Shown here one piece after another: positions 17,730 to 25,504 of a stretch of 44,174 bases of DNA. The stretch covers positions 1-44,174 of IMG/VR virus record IMGVR_UViG_3300020141_000432. One strand, given 5' to 3'. Under the pieces are notes generated by a model. The model did no database searches. It had not been told where the DNA came from and saw only the letters and a program-made list of their open reading frames with translations. The stretch comes from a virus. How positions within the stretch are numbered: the stretch's first letter is position 1; each line of letters begins with the position of its first letter. Made by a program: the position numbers and the translations under genes.

Positions 17730-18694
17730 TGAAAGCAATCGTTGTTAAATCTTTTGGTGGGCCAGAGGTTATGGAGTATACAGATTATCGTGATCCAGTT
17801 CCTGTAAAAGACCAAGTCCTAGTGACTACAAGAATGATTGGTGTAAACTATGCAGATACTTATCAAACAGAAAATAGTTATTTAGTTCAAACACTCCCAC
17901 CAGTCATCCCTGGCATAGAGGCTTCATTTCTAGTAGACGGCAAGCTATTTGTTGGGCATACTGCAAGCGGAGCATATGCAGAAAAAGTTATTGTAAATAA
18001 AGACAGAATGTTTGAAGTGCCAGAGGGTGTTACGGAAGAAGAAGCTCTGTCTGTAATCTGCCAAGGAACTACTGCGTATGGCATCGTAAATGGTATATGC
18101 GATATAAAGCCTGGAGACCTGGTTCTTATTAATGGAGCTTCAAGTGCAGTTGGAATGATTCTAATACAGCTATGTAAGATCGTAGGAGCAACAGTAATAG
18201 GAGTAAGTGGGAATCAAGAAAAGATAGACTTTATAAAAACTTTAGGTGTTGATTTTGCTTGCTCTGATGATATTGCTGAAATAAGAAAAACAATAAGATC
18301 TATTGGTAAGCAGCCTAAGTTTATATTAGAGTCTTATGGCGGAAAATCATTTATAGATTACTACAGTATGCTAGAAACAGGGGGACACATTTGTTCCTAC
18401 GGGGCATCTTCTAGAGATGGCTTGCCAACAATCCAGTTGCGTGACTTATTAAAAGATACTAAAATAGTTTCTGGATTTTGGGGCACTAAGATATTCGGAG
18501 ATTCTAATAAGTTAAGTATGGCAGTTAATGACTTATTTAATTTAATTAAAGATAAAAAAATAAAGATATTTATTGGGGCTATTATGGATTTAAAAGATGC
18601 AAAAGAAATGCATGAAAAAATGAGAAATAGAGATACTGTCGGCAAATTAATATTAAAAAATAACACTGGATTGGATGTGGATCATGGACTTTAA
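17726..18694 (+). CDS. NADPH:quinone oxidoreductase-like enzyme (MDR superfamily)
   Basis: A 322-residue medium-chain dehydrogenase/reductase without the zinc-ligand set of alcohol dehydrogenases, so quinone-oxidoreductase-like. The N-terminal GroES-like catalytic domain is followed by a Rossmann motif NGASSAVGMILIQL near residue 135 (A-x-x-G-x-x-x-x-Q). It would reduce quinones or enones with NAD(P)H in the cytoplasm. Both ATGs at 17726 and 17729 are usable. It starts the modification-gene region; such a gene in a phage is unusual and its substrate is not evident. Confidence 0.9.
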   Translation: MMKAIVVKSFGGPEVMEYTDYRDPVPVKDQVLVTTRMIGVNYADTYQTENSYLVQTLPPVIPGIEASFLVDGKLFVGHTASGAYAEKVIVNKDRMFEVPEGVTEEEALSVICQGTTAYGIVNGICDIKPGDLVLINGASSAVGMILIQLCKIVGATVIGVSGNQEKIDFIKTLGVDFACSDDIAEIRKTIRSIGKQPKFILESYGGKSFIDYYSMLETGGHICSYGASSRDGLPTIQLRDLLKDTKIVSGFWGTKIFGDSNKLSMAVNDLFNLIKDKKIKIFIGAIMDLKDAKEMHEKMRNRDTVGKLILKNNTGLDVDHGL

Positions 18695-19523
18695 AATTAA
18701 AGATAACTTAATAGTAAAAAGATACTTTGGATATATGAACCCAAATACTGAAGAGTCTATACTTTTTTATGAAAAAGATTTAAGTATTAGTCCAGACGAA
18801 CATATTACATACAAATATAATAATGAAGGATTTAGATGCGATGACTTTACAAAAGAAAAGGATGGCATGCACATATTGTTTGGAGGCTGTTCAGAAACAG
18901 AGGGGGCGGCAAACAATCTAAAGGATGTGTGGGCTAATATTGTATATAATAAGATTAAAGAAACAGAAAAAGTAGCTGGGTATTATAACGTCGGGAAAGC
19001 AGGTCTTACTGTATCTGGTATTGTAATGAATGTATTTCAATATATGTATGACTACGGGTACCCAGACTATATATTCTTGCAGCTGCCAGATCAGGCAAGG
19101 TATGTAGATTGGTCAGAGGAGCATTCTTATCATCCAAAGTACCAAGTTCGTGGAGACGATATAGATAAATATGGGAAAGACGAATTTTTTAAAAACCATG
19201 ACAACCCAGCAGTTATGAAGATTAACATCCTGTATAATTATTTCTTATTAAAAAATTTAATTCAGGTATGCGAAACAAATAACGTAAAATTAATATGGTC
19301 AACCTGGTGTGGCCCAACTATTAAAAATTTAGCACCCGAGATTGGCAACCTAGATGGATATATAGATACAAGCACTTATACAAAAAACCACTGGGATATA
19401 AAAATAGAAGATCTTAGGGCAAGAGACGGATGGCATTTTGGGAAAGGCTTTCACAAGTTGTGGGCAAATAAATTTTATGAGGAGTTTTTGAATGATAAAA
19501 ATAATAAGAAGACTAATAGTTAA
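18684..19523 (+). CDS. SGNH-hydrolase-like protein, paralogue 3
   Basis: 279 residues. Block I is ILFGGCSETEGAANN (GCS in place of GDS, Ser near 62), followed by VWANIV, then a LQLPDQ region and a C-terminal DGWHFGKGFHKLWA that supplies DxxH. The GCS-x-T-x-G and VWANI signature is shared with the gene at 21794, so these two form a subfamily. ATG 18684 is preferred over 18675. The reaction is unknown; it may handle O-acyl groups on a glycan. Confidence 0.75.
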   Translation: MDFKIKDNLIVKRYFGYMNPNTEESILFYEKDLSISPDEHITYKYNNEGFRCDDFTKEKDGMHILFGGCSETEGAANNLKDVWANIVYNKIKETEKVAGYYNVGKAGLTVSGIVMNVFQYMYDYGYPDYIFLQLPDQARYVDWSEEHSYHPKYQVRGDDIDKYGKDEFFKNHDNPAVMKINILYNYFLLKNLIQVCETNNVKLIWSTWCGPTIKNLAPEIGNLDGYIDTSTYTKNHWDIKIEDLRARDGWHFGKGFHKLWANKFYEEFLNDKNNKKTNS

Positions 19524-19569
19524 AAGAAAAATAAAGCAAATGATGAAAAAGAATAGATACACCTACTGA
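19492..19569 (+). CDS. 25-residue highly basic peptide
   Basis: Frame MIKIIRRLIVKRKIKQMMKK plus NRYTY, starting inside the SGNH gene and ending at a TGATG overlap with the carbamoyltransferase. About 10 of 25 residues are Lys/Arg. A related peptide ending FTY occurs at 21694. The exact fit between genes supports translation or a coupling role. Confidence 0.5.
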   Translation: MIKIIRRLIVKRKIKQMMKKNRYTY

Positions 19570-21053
19570 TGATTATATTGGGCATAAATGAAACATCTCA
19601 TGATGCTTCAGTATCTATGATCAAAGATGGGGAGATCCTGTTCGCTGCCCACGCTGAAAGATATAGTAAGCAAAAGAATGATTGGTATAACAATAAAGAA
19701 ATTATTCTAGATGCATTAAATTATGGAACTCCTACTCATATTGCTTACTATGAAAAACCATATTTAAAAAAATCTAGACTAATGCTCAAGGGTGGGGCAA
19801 GTGATTGGAAGCCAAACCTACCTATGGACTTACCAGTAAAATATTTTAATCACCACTATTCTCATGCATGTGCGGGTTACTATACTAGCAGTTTTACAGA
19901 TGCGGCCATAGTAGTATTAGATGCAATAGGGGAATGGAACACTTCTACTATTTGGGTCGGAGAAGGTGAAAAGATTAAGCTTAAATATAAACAAAACTAT
20001 CCTGTAAGCTTTGGTTTGTTTTATTCTGCATTCACTAATCTAATAGGTCTAAAACCCAATCAAGAAGAATATATTATGATGGGTATGGCGGCATATGGAA
20101 ACCCAGATAGATATTTTAATCAAGTAAATGAGTATTTCCCTAGATATGATAGACAAAAATATAATTTTCATAAAGGAATAACAGACTTTAACTGGGGAAC
20201 AATCCCTTGCTTTGCTGGCTTCGAAGGGACTGGCTATCCAGCAGAGTGGTTTAAGCAAAGAGAATTCGATTTAGCTGCTGCAGTTCAAATGGTATATCAG
20301 CAAAGACTTAATGAATTTATGCATATGGCCTATTCGATTACAGGGAAAAGCAATTTAGTATTTATGGGAGGTTGTGCATTAAATTCATCTGCAAATACAT
20401 TGCTATGGAATATATTTAAAAATGTTTGGATAATGCCAAACCCAGGGGACGCTGGCTCATCTCTAGGCTCAGCCGCCGCTTTGTATGGCAAGCACATTGA
20501 GTGGAAGAACCCGTACCTCGGTCACGACTTGGGCGGTAAATATCCAGTACAGGAAATAGTAGATGGCATATTGAAAAACGGCATAGTCGCAGTAGCTTCA
20601 GGTAGAGCGGAATATGGGCCAAGGGCTTTGGGTAACAGGTCAATCTTGGCAGATCCTAGAGATCCATCTATAAAAGATAAGGTAAATTTAATAAAGCAAA
20701 GAGAACTATTTAGGCCATTTGCTCCTGTTGTTTTAGAAGATCATGCACATAAATGGTTTGATATGGAATTTACTAGTCCGTATATGCAGTACACTGTTAA
20801 ATGTCTACAGCCAGATAAAATACCTTCTGTAGTTCATGAAGACGGAACTTCAAGAGTTCAAACCATAAACAAGGAACAGCATTATGGTTTATACAGAGTT
20901 CTAAATAAATTTTACTTACAAACTGGAGTTCCTGTTTTATTAAATACTAGTTTGAATATTAAGGGACAGCCTCTTTTAAATGATTATGAAGATGTAAAAA
21001 AGTGGGAGTTAGAATATGGGTTTAAGATATTAACAGGAAACGAGAGTGTATGA
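19569..21053 (+). CDS. O-carbamoyltransferase (NodU/TobZ family)
   Basis: A 494-residue enzyme expected to transfer a carbamoyl group from carbamoyl phosphate, through carbamoyl-adenylate, to a sugar hydroxyl. The N-terminal Kae1-like domain shows GINETSHDAS (H11, D12), the metal motif HHYSH (95-99) and DAIGEWNTST. The C-terminal YrdC-like domain has GRAEYGPRALGNRS and FRPFAPVV. Both halves are complete, so it is probably active. Its neighbours are SGNH, sulfotransferase-like and glycosyltransferase genes, suggesting decoration of a glycan on the virion, cell surface or DNA. Confidence 0.92.
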   Translation: MIILGINETSHDASVSMIKDGEILFAAHAERYSKQKNDWYNNKEIILDALNYGTPTHIAYYEKPYLKKSRLMLKGGASDWKPNLPMDLPVKYFNHHYSHACAGYYTSSFTDAAIVVLDAIGEWNTSTIWVGEGEKIKLKYKQNYPVSFGLFYSAFTNLIGLKPNQEEYIMMGMAAYGNPDRYFNQVNEYFPRYDRQKYNFHKGITDFNWGTIPCFAGFEGTGYPAEWFKQREFDLAAAVQMVYQQRLNEFMHMAYSITGKSNLVFMGGCALNSSANTLLWNIFKNVWIMPNPGDAGSSLGSAAALYGKHIEWKNPYLGHDLGGKYPVQEIVDGILKNGIVAVASGRAEYGPRALGNRSILADPRDPSIKDKVNLIKQRELFRPFAPVVLEDHAHKWFDMEFTSPYMQYTVKCLQPDKIPSVVHEDGTSRVQTINKEQHYGLYRVLNKFYLQTGVPVLLNTSLNIKGQPLLNDYEDVKKWELEYGFKILTGNESV

Positions 21054-21679
21054 CAGTAATAGATTTGCGTAAAGAAATTACTATAAATTCCCCAGCTGGC
21101 TCGGGAAACATGTTTTGTCAATTTTTGATGGAAGAAAATTTTCATATGAGATTAAGATGGGTAAACCATAATCCAGATCTTTTTGACAAAAATGGTATAA
21201 ATATATTCATATTAAGAAACCCATACGACTGCGTAGCATCTGGAGTTGAAGTTGGATTTTATGATATGAACAAAGATCAAAAAAAATATGCTGAAAAAGA
21301 TATAGATTTTTTTATTAATGAATCAATCGCTGCTCAGGTAGACACGTATAATTTATTTTTAAAGTCCGCACAAGGAAAAGAATACATAACCCCTGTGGGA
21401 TTTAGGCTATTAACAGAGCAGCCAGACATCTTTTTAGATAAAGTGTCTAAAAAATTTGATTTGCCTTTTAAAGATAATAGAGTAAGCGCAGAAGATGTTA
21501 AGGTAAAAATGAAATCTGTACCTAATATTGGAATTAGGCTTCCTAGAGAATCCACATCGTTTCGTGCACAAATAAATAAAGCAATAAAAGAGTATCCTCC
21601 AATAAAGATTTGCTATAATAAATATGTTGAATATAAAAAAAGCATAGATTTACATTTTGAAGATCTATTGGAGGGCTGA
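21050..21679 (+). CDS. Sulfotransferase-like P-loop protein
   Basis: 209 residues. The 5'-phosphosulfate-type loop ITINSPAGSGNMF lies at residues 10-22 and a 3'-phosphate-binding-type segment IFILRNPYDCVASG near 52-65. This layout is that of PAPS-dependent sulfotransferases, though the loop is degenerate (SGN in place of SGT). ATGA overlap with the carbamoyltransferase indicates coupled synthesis. It could sulfate a phage or host glycan; a kinase that could make PAPS is at 11760. Confidence 0.7.
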   Translation: MTVIDLRKEITINSPAGSGNMFCQFLMEENFHMRLRWVNHNPDLFDKNGINIFILRNPYDCVASGVEVGFYDMNKDQKKYAEKDIDFFINESIAAQVDTYNLFLKSAQGKEYITPVGFRLLTEQPDIFLDKVSKKFDLPFKDNRVSAEDVKVKMKSVPNIGIRLPRESTSFRAQINKAIKEYPPIKICYNKYVEYKKSIDLHFEDLLEG

Positions 21680-21693
21680 GGGGGAACAGTGTT

Positions 21694-21792
21694 ATGATCG
21701 GATTCAGATTCTATATAAATAAAATAATAAACTGTATACTAGTTAAGCTAAAGTTGAAGAAAAATCATAAGAGATCAGGATTTACATATTAA
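21694..21792 (+). CDS. 32-residue basic hydrophobic peptide
   Basis: Fills the gap between the sulfotransferase-like gene and an SGNH gene and stops 1 nt before the next ATG. It begins MIGFRFYINK and ends GFTY; about ten Lys/Arg. Ending and composition resemble the peptide at 19492, so they may be paralogues. Confidence 0.5.
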   Translation: MIGFRFYINKIINCILVKLKLKKNHKRSGFTY

Positions 21793-21793
21793 T

Positions 21794-22696
21794 ATGACAC
21801 AAAGATACAGATTTGATTTAGAGAATCCTGAAACTAAAATTTTTCTTTTTAATGATTTTCAAGGATGGGCTAAACCTCATAACGACATAATACCAATAGA
21901 TTACAATTATAATAAATTTAAATATCGTTCACCTGAATTTAATGAAAATGCTGAAATTATGTTTTTGGGATGCTCAAATACAATGGGTGATGGGATGCTA
22001 GAAGAATTTATGTGGGCAAACATTCTTGCAAAAAAAATGAATTCATCCTATTCAAATTTAAGCCTTAGTGGAGACTCTATCCCAGGGCAAGTAATGAAGG
22101 CCTTTAATTACTTTAGACACTTTGGTAACCCTAAAATAATAGTTGGCCTATTTCCTTTATACAGGCTTCCAATCCCATCATATATGGGAAATAATCGCAC
22201 TAGATCACAACAAGGATTAAAGCATACTTCAATCATACAAAGTTGTAATTTAACAATTAGTGAAAGTAAAAAGTATTTAAAAGCTCCTTTTGATCCCGAA
22301 GAAGCCTTATCTCCCGAGGTTGCAATTTTTTACGGACATTCTTTTATACAGATGCTTGATCAGTATTGTAGATCAAACAATATAATATTTATATGGAGCG
22401 TCTGGGAAGAATACAATAACATATACAACCATTATAAATATTTTAATGAAGATTTTTATAAAAATTATTTAGATTTAAGTACAAATAGATGGAAATTTAA
22501 TCAGAGTACATTAAGTGATATTAGTCCTACAAATTCTTTTGAATGCCATTTAGAGTATAAAGAACATATACTATTTGATGCGGCAGCGGATAGAATTGAC
22601 GACTACCCGCATTGGGGAATTCACAGAAACATCCATGTTGCTGAAGAATTTTACGAAGAGATAAAGTTAAAAAAATATCATTTAGAAAATGATTGA
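21794..22696 (+). CDS. SGNH-hydrolase-like protein, paralogue 4
   Basis: 300 residues. Block I MFLGCSNTMGDGMLEEF (GCS-x-T-x-G) followed by MWANILA pairs it with the gene at 18684; SLSGDSIPGQVM and the C-terminal YPHWGIHRNIH give the G and D/H regions. There is a WSVWEEY segment like the WSTWCG of paralogue 3. Its stop codon overlaps the -35 of the tRNA promoter. Confidence 0.73.
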   Translation: MTQRYRFDLENPETKIFLFNDFQGWAKPHNDIIPIDYNYNKFKYRSPEFNENAEIMFLGCSNTMGDGMLEEFMWANILAKKMNSSYSNLSLSGDSIPGQVMKAFNYFRHFGNPKIIVGLFPLYRLPIPSYMGNNRTRSQQGLKHTSIIQSCNLTISESKKYLKAPFDPEEALSPEVAIFYGHSFIQMLDQYCRSNNIIFIWSVWEEYNNIYNHYKYFNEDFYKNYLDLSTNRWKFNQSTLSDISPTNSFECHLEYKEHILFDAAADRIDDYPHWGIHRNIHVAEEFYEEIKLKKYHLEND

Positions 22697-22722
22697 CAAT
22701 ATTGTGTGCCATAAAGTATACT
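22693..22722 (+). promoter_or_regulatory. Promoter of the tRNA cluster
   Basis: TTGACA (22693-22698), 18-nt spacer, TATACT (22717-22722), placing transcription start about 3 nt before tRNA-Met(CAT). The consensus -35 is overlapped by the preceding TGA stop. Confidence 0.82.
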
Positions 22723-22731
22723 TTACTTAAG

Positions 22732-22805
22732 GTGCCAGTAGCTTAGTTGGTTAAAGCCCCGAACTCATAATTCGGTAATCGTAGGTTCAAGTCCTACCTG
22801 GCACA
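22732..22805 (+). tRNA. tRNA with CAT anticodon (Met, or Ile2 if lysidinylated)
   Basis: Acceptor GTGCCAG pairs with CTGGCAC (22798-22804), discriminator A. Anticodon stem CCGAA/TTCGG encloses loop CTCATAA. T-arm GTAGG-TTCAAGT-CCTAC. No encoded CCA. A tRNA-Ile(TAT) for AUA at 42541 makes Met the likelier identity here. Confidence 0.93.
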
Positions 22806-22806
22806 C

Positions 22807-22878
22807 ACCTCCATAGCTCAGTGGAAGAGCAACAGGTTTCTACCCTGTGTGTCGGGAGTTCGAATCTCTCTGGGGGTA
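22807..22878 (+). tRNA. tRNA-Arg(TCT)
   Basis: Acceptor ACCTCCA pairs with TGGGGGT with one wobble. Anticodon stem ACAGG/CCTGT holds loop TTTCTAC (anticodon 22839-22841). T-arm GGGAG-TTCGAAT-CTCTC. Reads AGA, frequent in this AT-rich genome. Confidence 0.93.
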
Positions 22879-22882
22879 CCAG

Positions 22883-22955
22883 GCCCGTATAGCCCAGCGG
22901 TAGAGGCAGTAGACTTAAAATTTACACAGCGTTGGTTCGAATCCAACTACGGGTA
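22883..22955 (+). tRNA. tRNA-Leu(TAA) with a short variable loop
   Basis: Acceptor GCCCGTA pairs with TACGGGT. Stem GTAGA/TTTAC holds loop CTTAAAA, so the anticodon is TAA (reads UUA). T-arm GTTGG-TTCGAAT-CCAAC. The variable region is only ACAGC (5 nt), while bacterial tRNA-Leu normally has a long class II variable arm; the D-stem has a C-A mismatch. The gene is certain, its charging is not. Confidence 0.85.
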
Positions 22956-22956
22956 C

Positions 22957-23029
22957 GTTCCTATAGCTCAGTTGGTAGAGCAGCAGACTTTTAATCTGCG
23001 GGTCGATGGTTCGAGACCATCTGGGGACA
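22957..23029 (+). tRNA. tRNA-Lys(TTT)
   Basis: Acceptor GTTCCTA with TGGGGAC (wobbles). Stem GCAGA/TCTGC holds loop CTTTTAA. T-arm GATGG-TTCGAGA-CCATC. Reads AAA/AAG. One base separates it from the previous tRNA. Confidence 0.93.
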
Positions 23030-23033
23030 CTAG

Positions 23034-23106
23034 TGGGGATTAGCTCAGCTGGCAGAGCGGGAAACTGTTAATTTCTAGGTCGCAGGTTCGAGCCCTGCAT
23101 CCCCAG
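23034..23106 (+). tRNA. tRNA-Asn(GTT)
   Basis: Acceptor TGGGGAT pairs fully with ATCCCCA, discriminator G. Anticodon stem GGAAA/TTTCT holds loop CTGTTAA. T-arm GCAGG-TTCGAGC-CCTGC. Last of five tRNAs transcribed together. Confidence 0.93.
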
Positions 23107-23118
23107 CAAAAAGAAAGG

Positions 23119-23124
23119 TATACT
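23119..23124 (+). promoter_or_regulatory. -10 box for leaderless glycosyltransferase mRNA
   Basis: TATACT ends exactly 6 nt before ATG 23131, so transcription should start at or next to the A of the start codon. No ribosome site precedes the ATG. Confidence 0.65.
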
Positions 23125-23130
23125 TATATA

Positions 23131-24090
23131 ATGAGTAATAAAATTTTAGTAGCTATTGTAAGTGCTAATGAAAAAGATTTAAAGCAAACAGTTGAAAGTG
23201 CTATAGAAAATTCTGATAGTCCAGACAACTTGTCTTTTGTTATATTTGACTCACGACTAAATGATTTCCCTAAAGCTGACTTTACAGATTTTAAAAATGT
23301 TTTTTATATGAATATGGAATTTAGTGGTACCCAGGGAGTTGGATTAGCTAGACTTATTGCCTCATCTATAGTTATGCCAGATACGGATTATGTTCTGCAG
23401 TTAGATTCTCATATGATATTTGTCAAGGGCTGGGATTCTAAATTAATAAAAAGCTTTAGTATTCTTGAAGCGGTAGCGGACAAGCCAATCATAAGCTCAA
23501 GAGCACCAGCCTGGCACTACGATAAAGACGGTGAAATTGTATACCCAAGCACCTCAAGTCTTGTGCAAAAGTTAATATTTAAAGACTCAAAAGTTTCTAC
23601 ATTTGAAGACGGATACCCTACTATAGAAGGAGTGCCCCATTCTAACGAAGATTATATAGAACATAATTTAATATCTGCTCAGTTCACATTTAGCCGACCT
23701 GATCTGTATTCTGAAATTCTGCACGACCCTAGGATTGTTTGGGGTGGCGATGAGCCAATATATTCTTTACGTGCATGGTCTAGGGGATATAGAATGTTTT
23801 CTATTAAAGAAGATATATGCTTTCATTATAACAAGCAAACAACAAAAGGCGCATTTGAAAAAGATAATAAAGATGACTGGAGAAGCTTAAAGAATAATGA
23901 CCCTAGGCTTTTCCCTTTTTATATTAAAAGATACAGCGATGGTAAAAAGATTATGAGAGACATACTGCTAGGCGAGTACATAGGGTACTGGGGAGCACCA
24001 TCATTAGAAAAATTAAAAGAGTTTGAACTGGCATGTGGCATTAATTTTCAAGAATTCTACAGCATTATAGATAATAAATATAAATTATGA
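23131..24090 (+). CDS. GlcNAc-transferase-like glycosyltransferase (PF11397 / GT60-like)
   Basis: A 319-residue GT-A-fold enzyme. It opens ILVAIVSANEKDL and has the metal/nucleotide-binding segment YVLQLDSHMIFVKGWD (D92-S-H94). The acceptor-side block VWGGDEPIYSLRAWSRGYRMF near 207-227 is followed by CFHYN. The LDSH, WGGDE and RAWxxGY blocks match the GlcNAc-transferase family that glycosylates hydroxyproline of Skp1 in eukaryotes, with bacterial and viral relatives. It would transfer GlcNAc or a similar sugar to a hydroxylated acceptor in the cytoplasm. A prolyl-hydroxylase-like oxygenase is the next large gene. It starts leaderless right after the tRNAs. Confidence 0.85.
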   Translation: MSNKILVAIVSANEKDLKQTVESAIENSDSPDNLSFVIFDSRLNDFPKADFTDFKNVFYMNMEFSGTQGVGLARLIASSIVMPDTDYVLQLDSHMIFVKGWDSKLIKSFSILEAVADKPIISSRAPAWHYDKDGEIVYPSTSSLVQKLIFKDSKVSTFEDGYPTIEGVPHSNEDYIEHNLISAQFTFSRPDLYSEILHDPRIVWGGDEPIYSLRAWSRGYRMFSIKEDICFHYNKQTTKGAFEKDNKDDWRSLKNNDPRLFPFYIKRYSDGKKIMRDILLGEYIGYWGAPSLEKLKEFELACGINFQEFYSIIDNKYKL

Positions 24091-24170
24091 TATACTATAC
24101 AAAGGCCATCTTTACTTGCTGGCGCATTACCGTATTATTAATTGGAGCATCATGTCTGAAATTACATTAA
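24087..24170 (+). CDS. Possible 27-residue peptide overlapping the 2OG oxygenase start
   Basis: ATGA overlap with the glycosyltransferase stop opens a frame (MIYYTKAIFTCW then a hydrophobic stretch) ending 19 nt inside the next gene. It could couple translation of the two genes. A TATACT at 24090-24095 offers the alternative that this is simply a 5' leader. Confidence 0.35.
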   Translation: MIYYTKAIFTCWRITVLLIGASCLKLH

Positions 24171-24733
24171 GACACAATGGTATATTTCAATGGAGTTCTG
24201 TTTCAGAAAACCCTGAAAATCTTTTGTCATCAGTATTAAACCAAAAGTGGGACGATTATACTAATGAGGGTGGCGGAGAAACAGTAATTGGTAGATGCAC
24301 TTATCTAACTAAAAATCAAAAAGAGTACAAATACATACTTGATGTTTATATAAAATGCTTAGAGGATTATGCTTTAGAAAACTCCTTAGATCTAAGCTAC
24401 AAAAATTTAGATTCACAAGCTTGGCTATTCAGAGAGTATTTGCCAGGAACTACTATGTCTGCACACATAGACGGGTACGGATATGCAAAAGATAATGGGG
24501 AGTTTGTTGTACCAGAGCTGACAATTTTATTTTATATCAACGATAATTACAATGGCGGCGAGATTGTTTTCCCAGAAGAAAATATATCAATCAAGCCAAA
24601 AGCAAATTCTGTTATTATATTCCCAAGTAACAAAGTGCATGCTGTCTCAGAAGTACTGGATGGTAAAAGGTATATGACGCAAACATATATCTATAAAGGT
24701 CACTACGACAAGTATGATTCGGTATTCAATTAA
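24152..24733 (+). CDS. Prolyl-4-hydroxylase-like 2OG/Fe(II) oxygenase
   Basis: 193 residues. Iron triad H105-I-D107 (SAHIDGYG) and H163 (NKVHAVS), with R173 as the 2OG carboxylate partner. The YINDNYNGGEI block is shared with the oxygenase at 7949 and with prolyl hydroxylases (the GG-E-x-x-F turn). ATG 24152 with RBS TTGGAGC is chosen. Position next to a PF11397-type glycosyltransferase suggests they act in series on one protein: hydroxylate, then glycosylate. Confidence 0.88.
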   Translation: MSEITLRHNGIFQWSSVSENPENLLSSVLNQKWDDYTNEGGGETVIGRCTYLTKNQKEYKYILDVYIKCLEDYALENSLDLSYKNLDSQAWLFREYLPGTTMSAHIDGYGYAKDNGEFVVPELTILFYINDNYNGGEIVFPEENISIKPKANSVIIFPSNKVHAVSEVLDGKRYMTQTYIYKGHYDKYDSVFN

Positions 24734-24741
24734 AAAATAAC

Positions 24742-25491
24742 ATGGCAAATATATTAATTCTAGGTGACTCTCACGCAACTAAATTAGGATATATATCCGA
24801 GGATTGGTTTAGAGCTAACACTAAGTCTGAAAAAATAGTAACAGGTAATTCTCATTTCCATAGTCAAATAAAAGATGAAAATAATTATACTGTTTTTATG
24901 AAAGATACTCTTGTTTCATATGAAAATGATACATCAAAAATGTTTTTCTCAGGACATTCTGGGAGGTCTGCCTATAGCTATGATTTTGTTAATTTTGCAA
25001 GTGGTACACAAAGAGACATTCTAGAAAAATGGGATGTAGAGGGTAACATTTTTATTCCATGGCTGGGATACATTGACTGTAGAAATCATTTGCCCAACAA
25101 AGATTTGCCAAACTATGCCACTCCAAAAGATGTAGTTAAGCAATACATAAAAAATGTTACTGATAACTTTAAAAATTGTAAAATTGTATTTATGGAGCCA
25201 GTTCCTCAGTTTATAACAATTGTTACCAGCGACTGGAGATTTCCTCACTTAGATCCAAACTTTGATTTTGAATTAAGGCATGAAGAGTACTTAGAGTTCA
25301 TCAAAGAGCTTAGAATCCAGTGTGCTGAAAATGGTTTGCCTGAACCGATCAATACAAGTGAGATACTAGGGACAGACATGATAGAGTCTTGGATGCAGCC
25401 CAAGAAACCTATTAACAGGTTTTTAAATGATCACATGTCTCAAGAGCACTATAAAAAAATACTAGCACATATTCATAATGTGTTTAAATAA
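24742..25491 (+). CDS. SGNH-hydrolase-like protein, paralogue 5
   Basis: 249 residues. Block I ANILILGDSHATKLGY carries a canonical GDS; FFSGHSGRSAYSY follows; IPWLGYIDCRNH sits at the third-block position and PVPQFITI is the strand before the last block. The C-terminal NDHMSQEHY supplies D/H residues. It is not closely similar to the other four, more like a general GDSL acetyl-hydrolase. No signal peptide. Confidence 0.75.
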   Translation: MANILILGDSHATKLGYISEDWFRANTKSEKIVTGNSHFHSQIKDENNYTVFMKDTLVSYENDTSKMFFSGHSGRSAYSYDFVNFASGTQRDILEKWDVEGNIFIPWLGYIDCRNHLPNKDLPNYATPKDVVKQYIKNVTDNFKNCKIVFMEPVPQFITIVTSDWRFPHLDPNFDFELRHEEYLEFIKELRIQCAENGLPEPINTSEILGTDMIESWMQPKKPINRFLNDHMSQEHYKKILAHIHNVFK

Positions 25492-25504
25492 ATAAGGGGA
25501 TATT

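Noticed and set aside
22849-23043. A 64-codon open frame over the tRNA cluster
   Set aside because: It runs through three well-folded tRNA genes and has no ribosome site.
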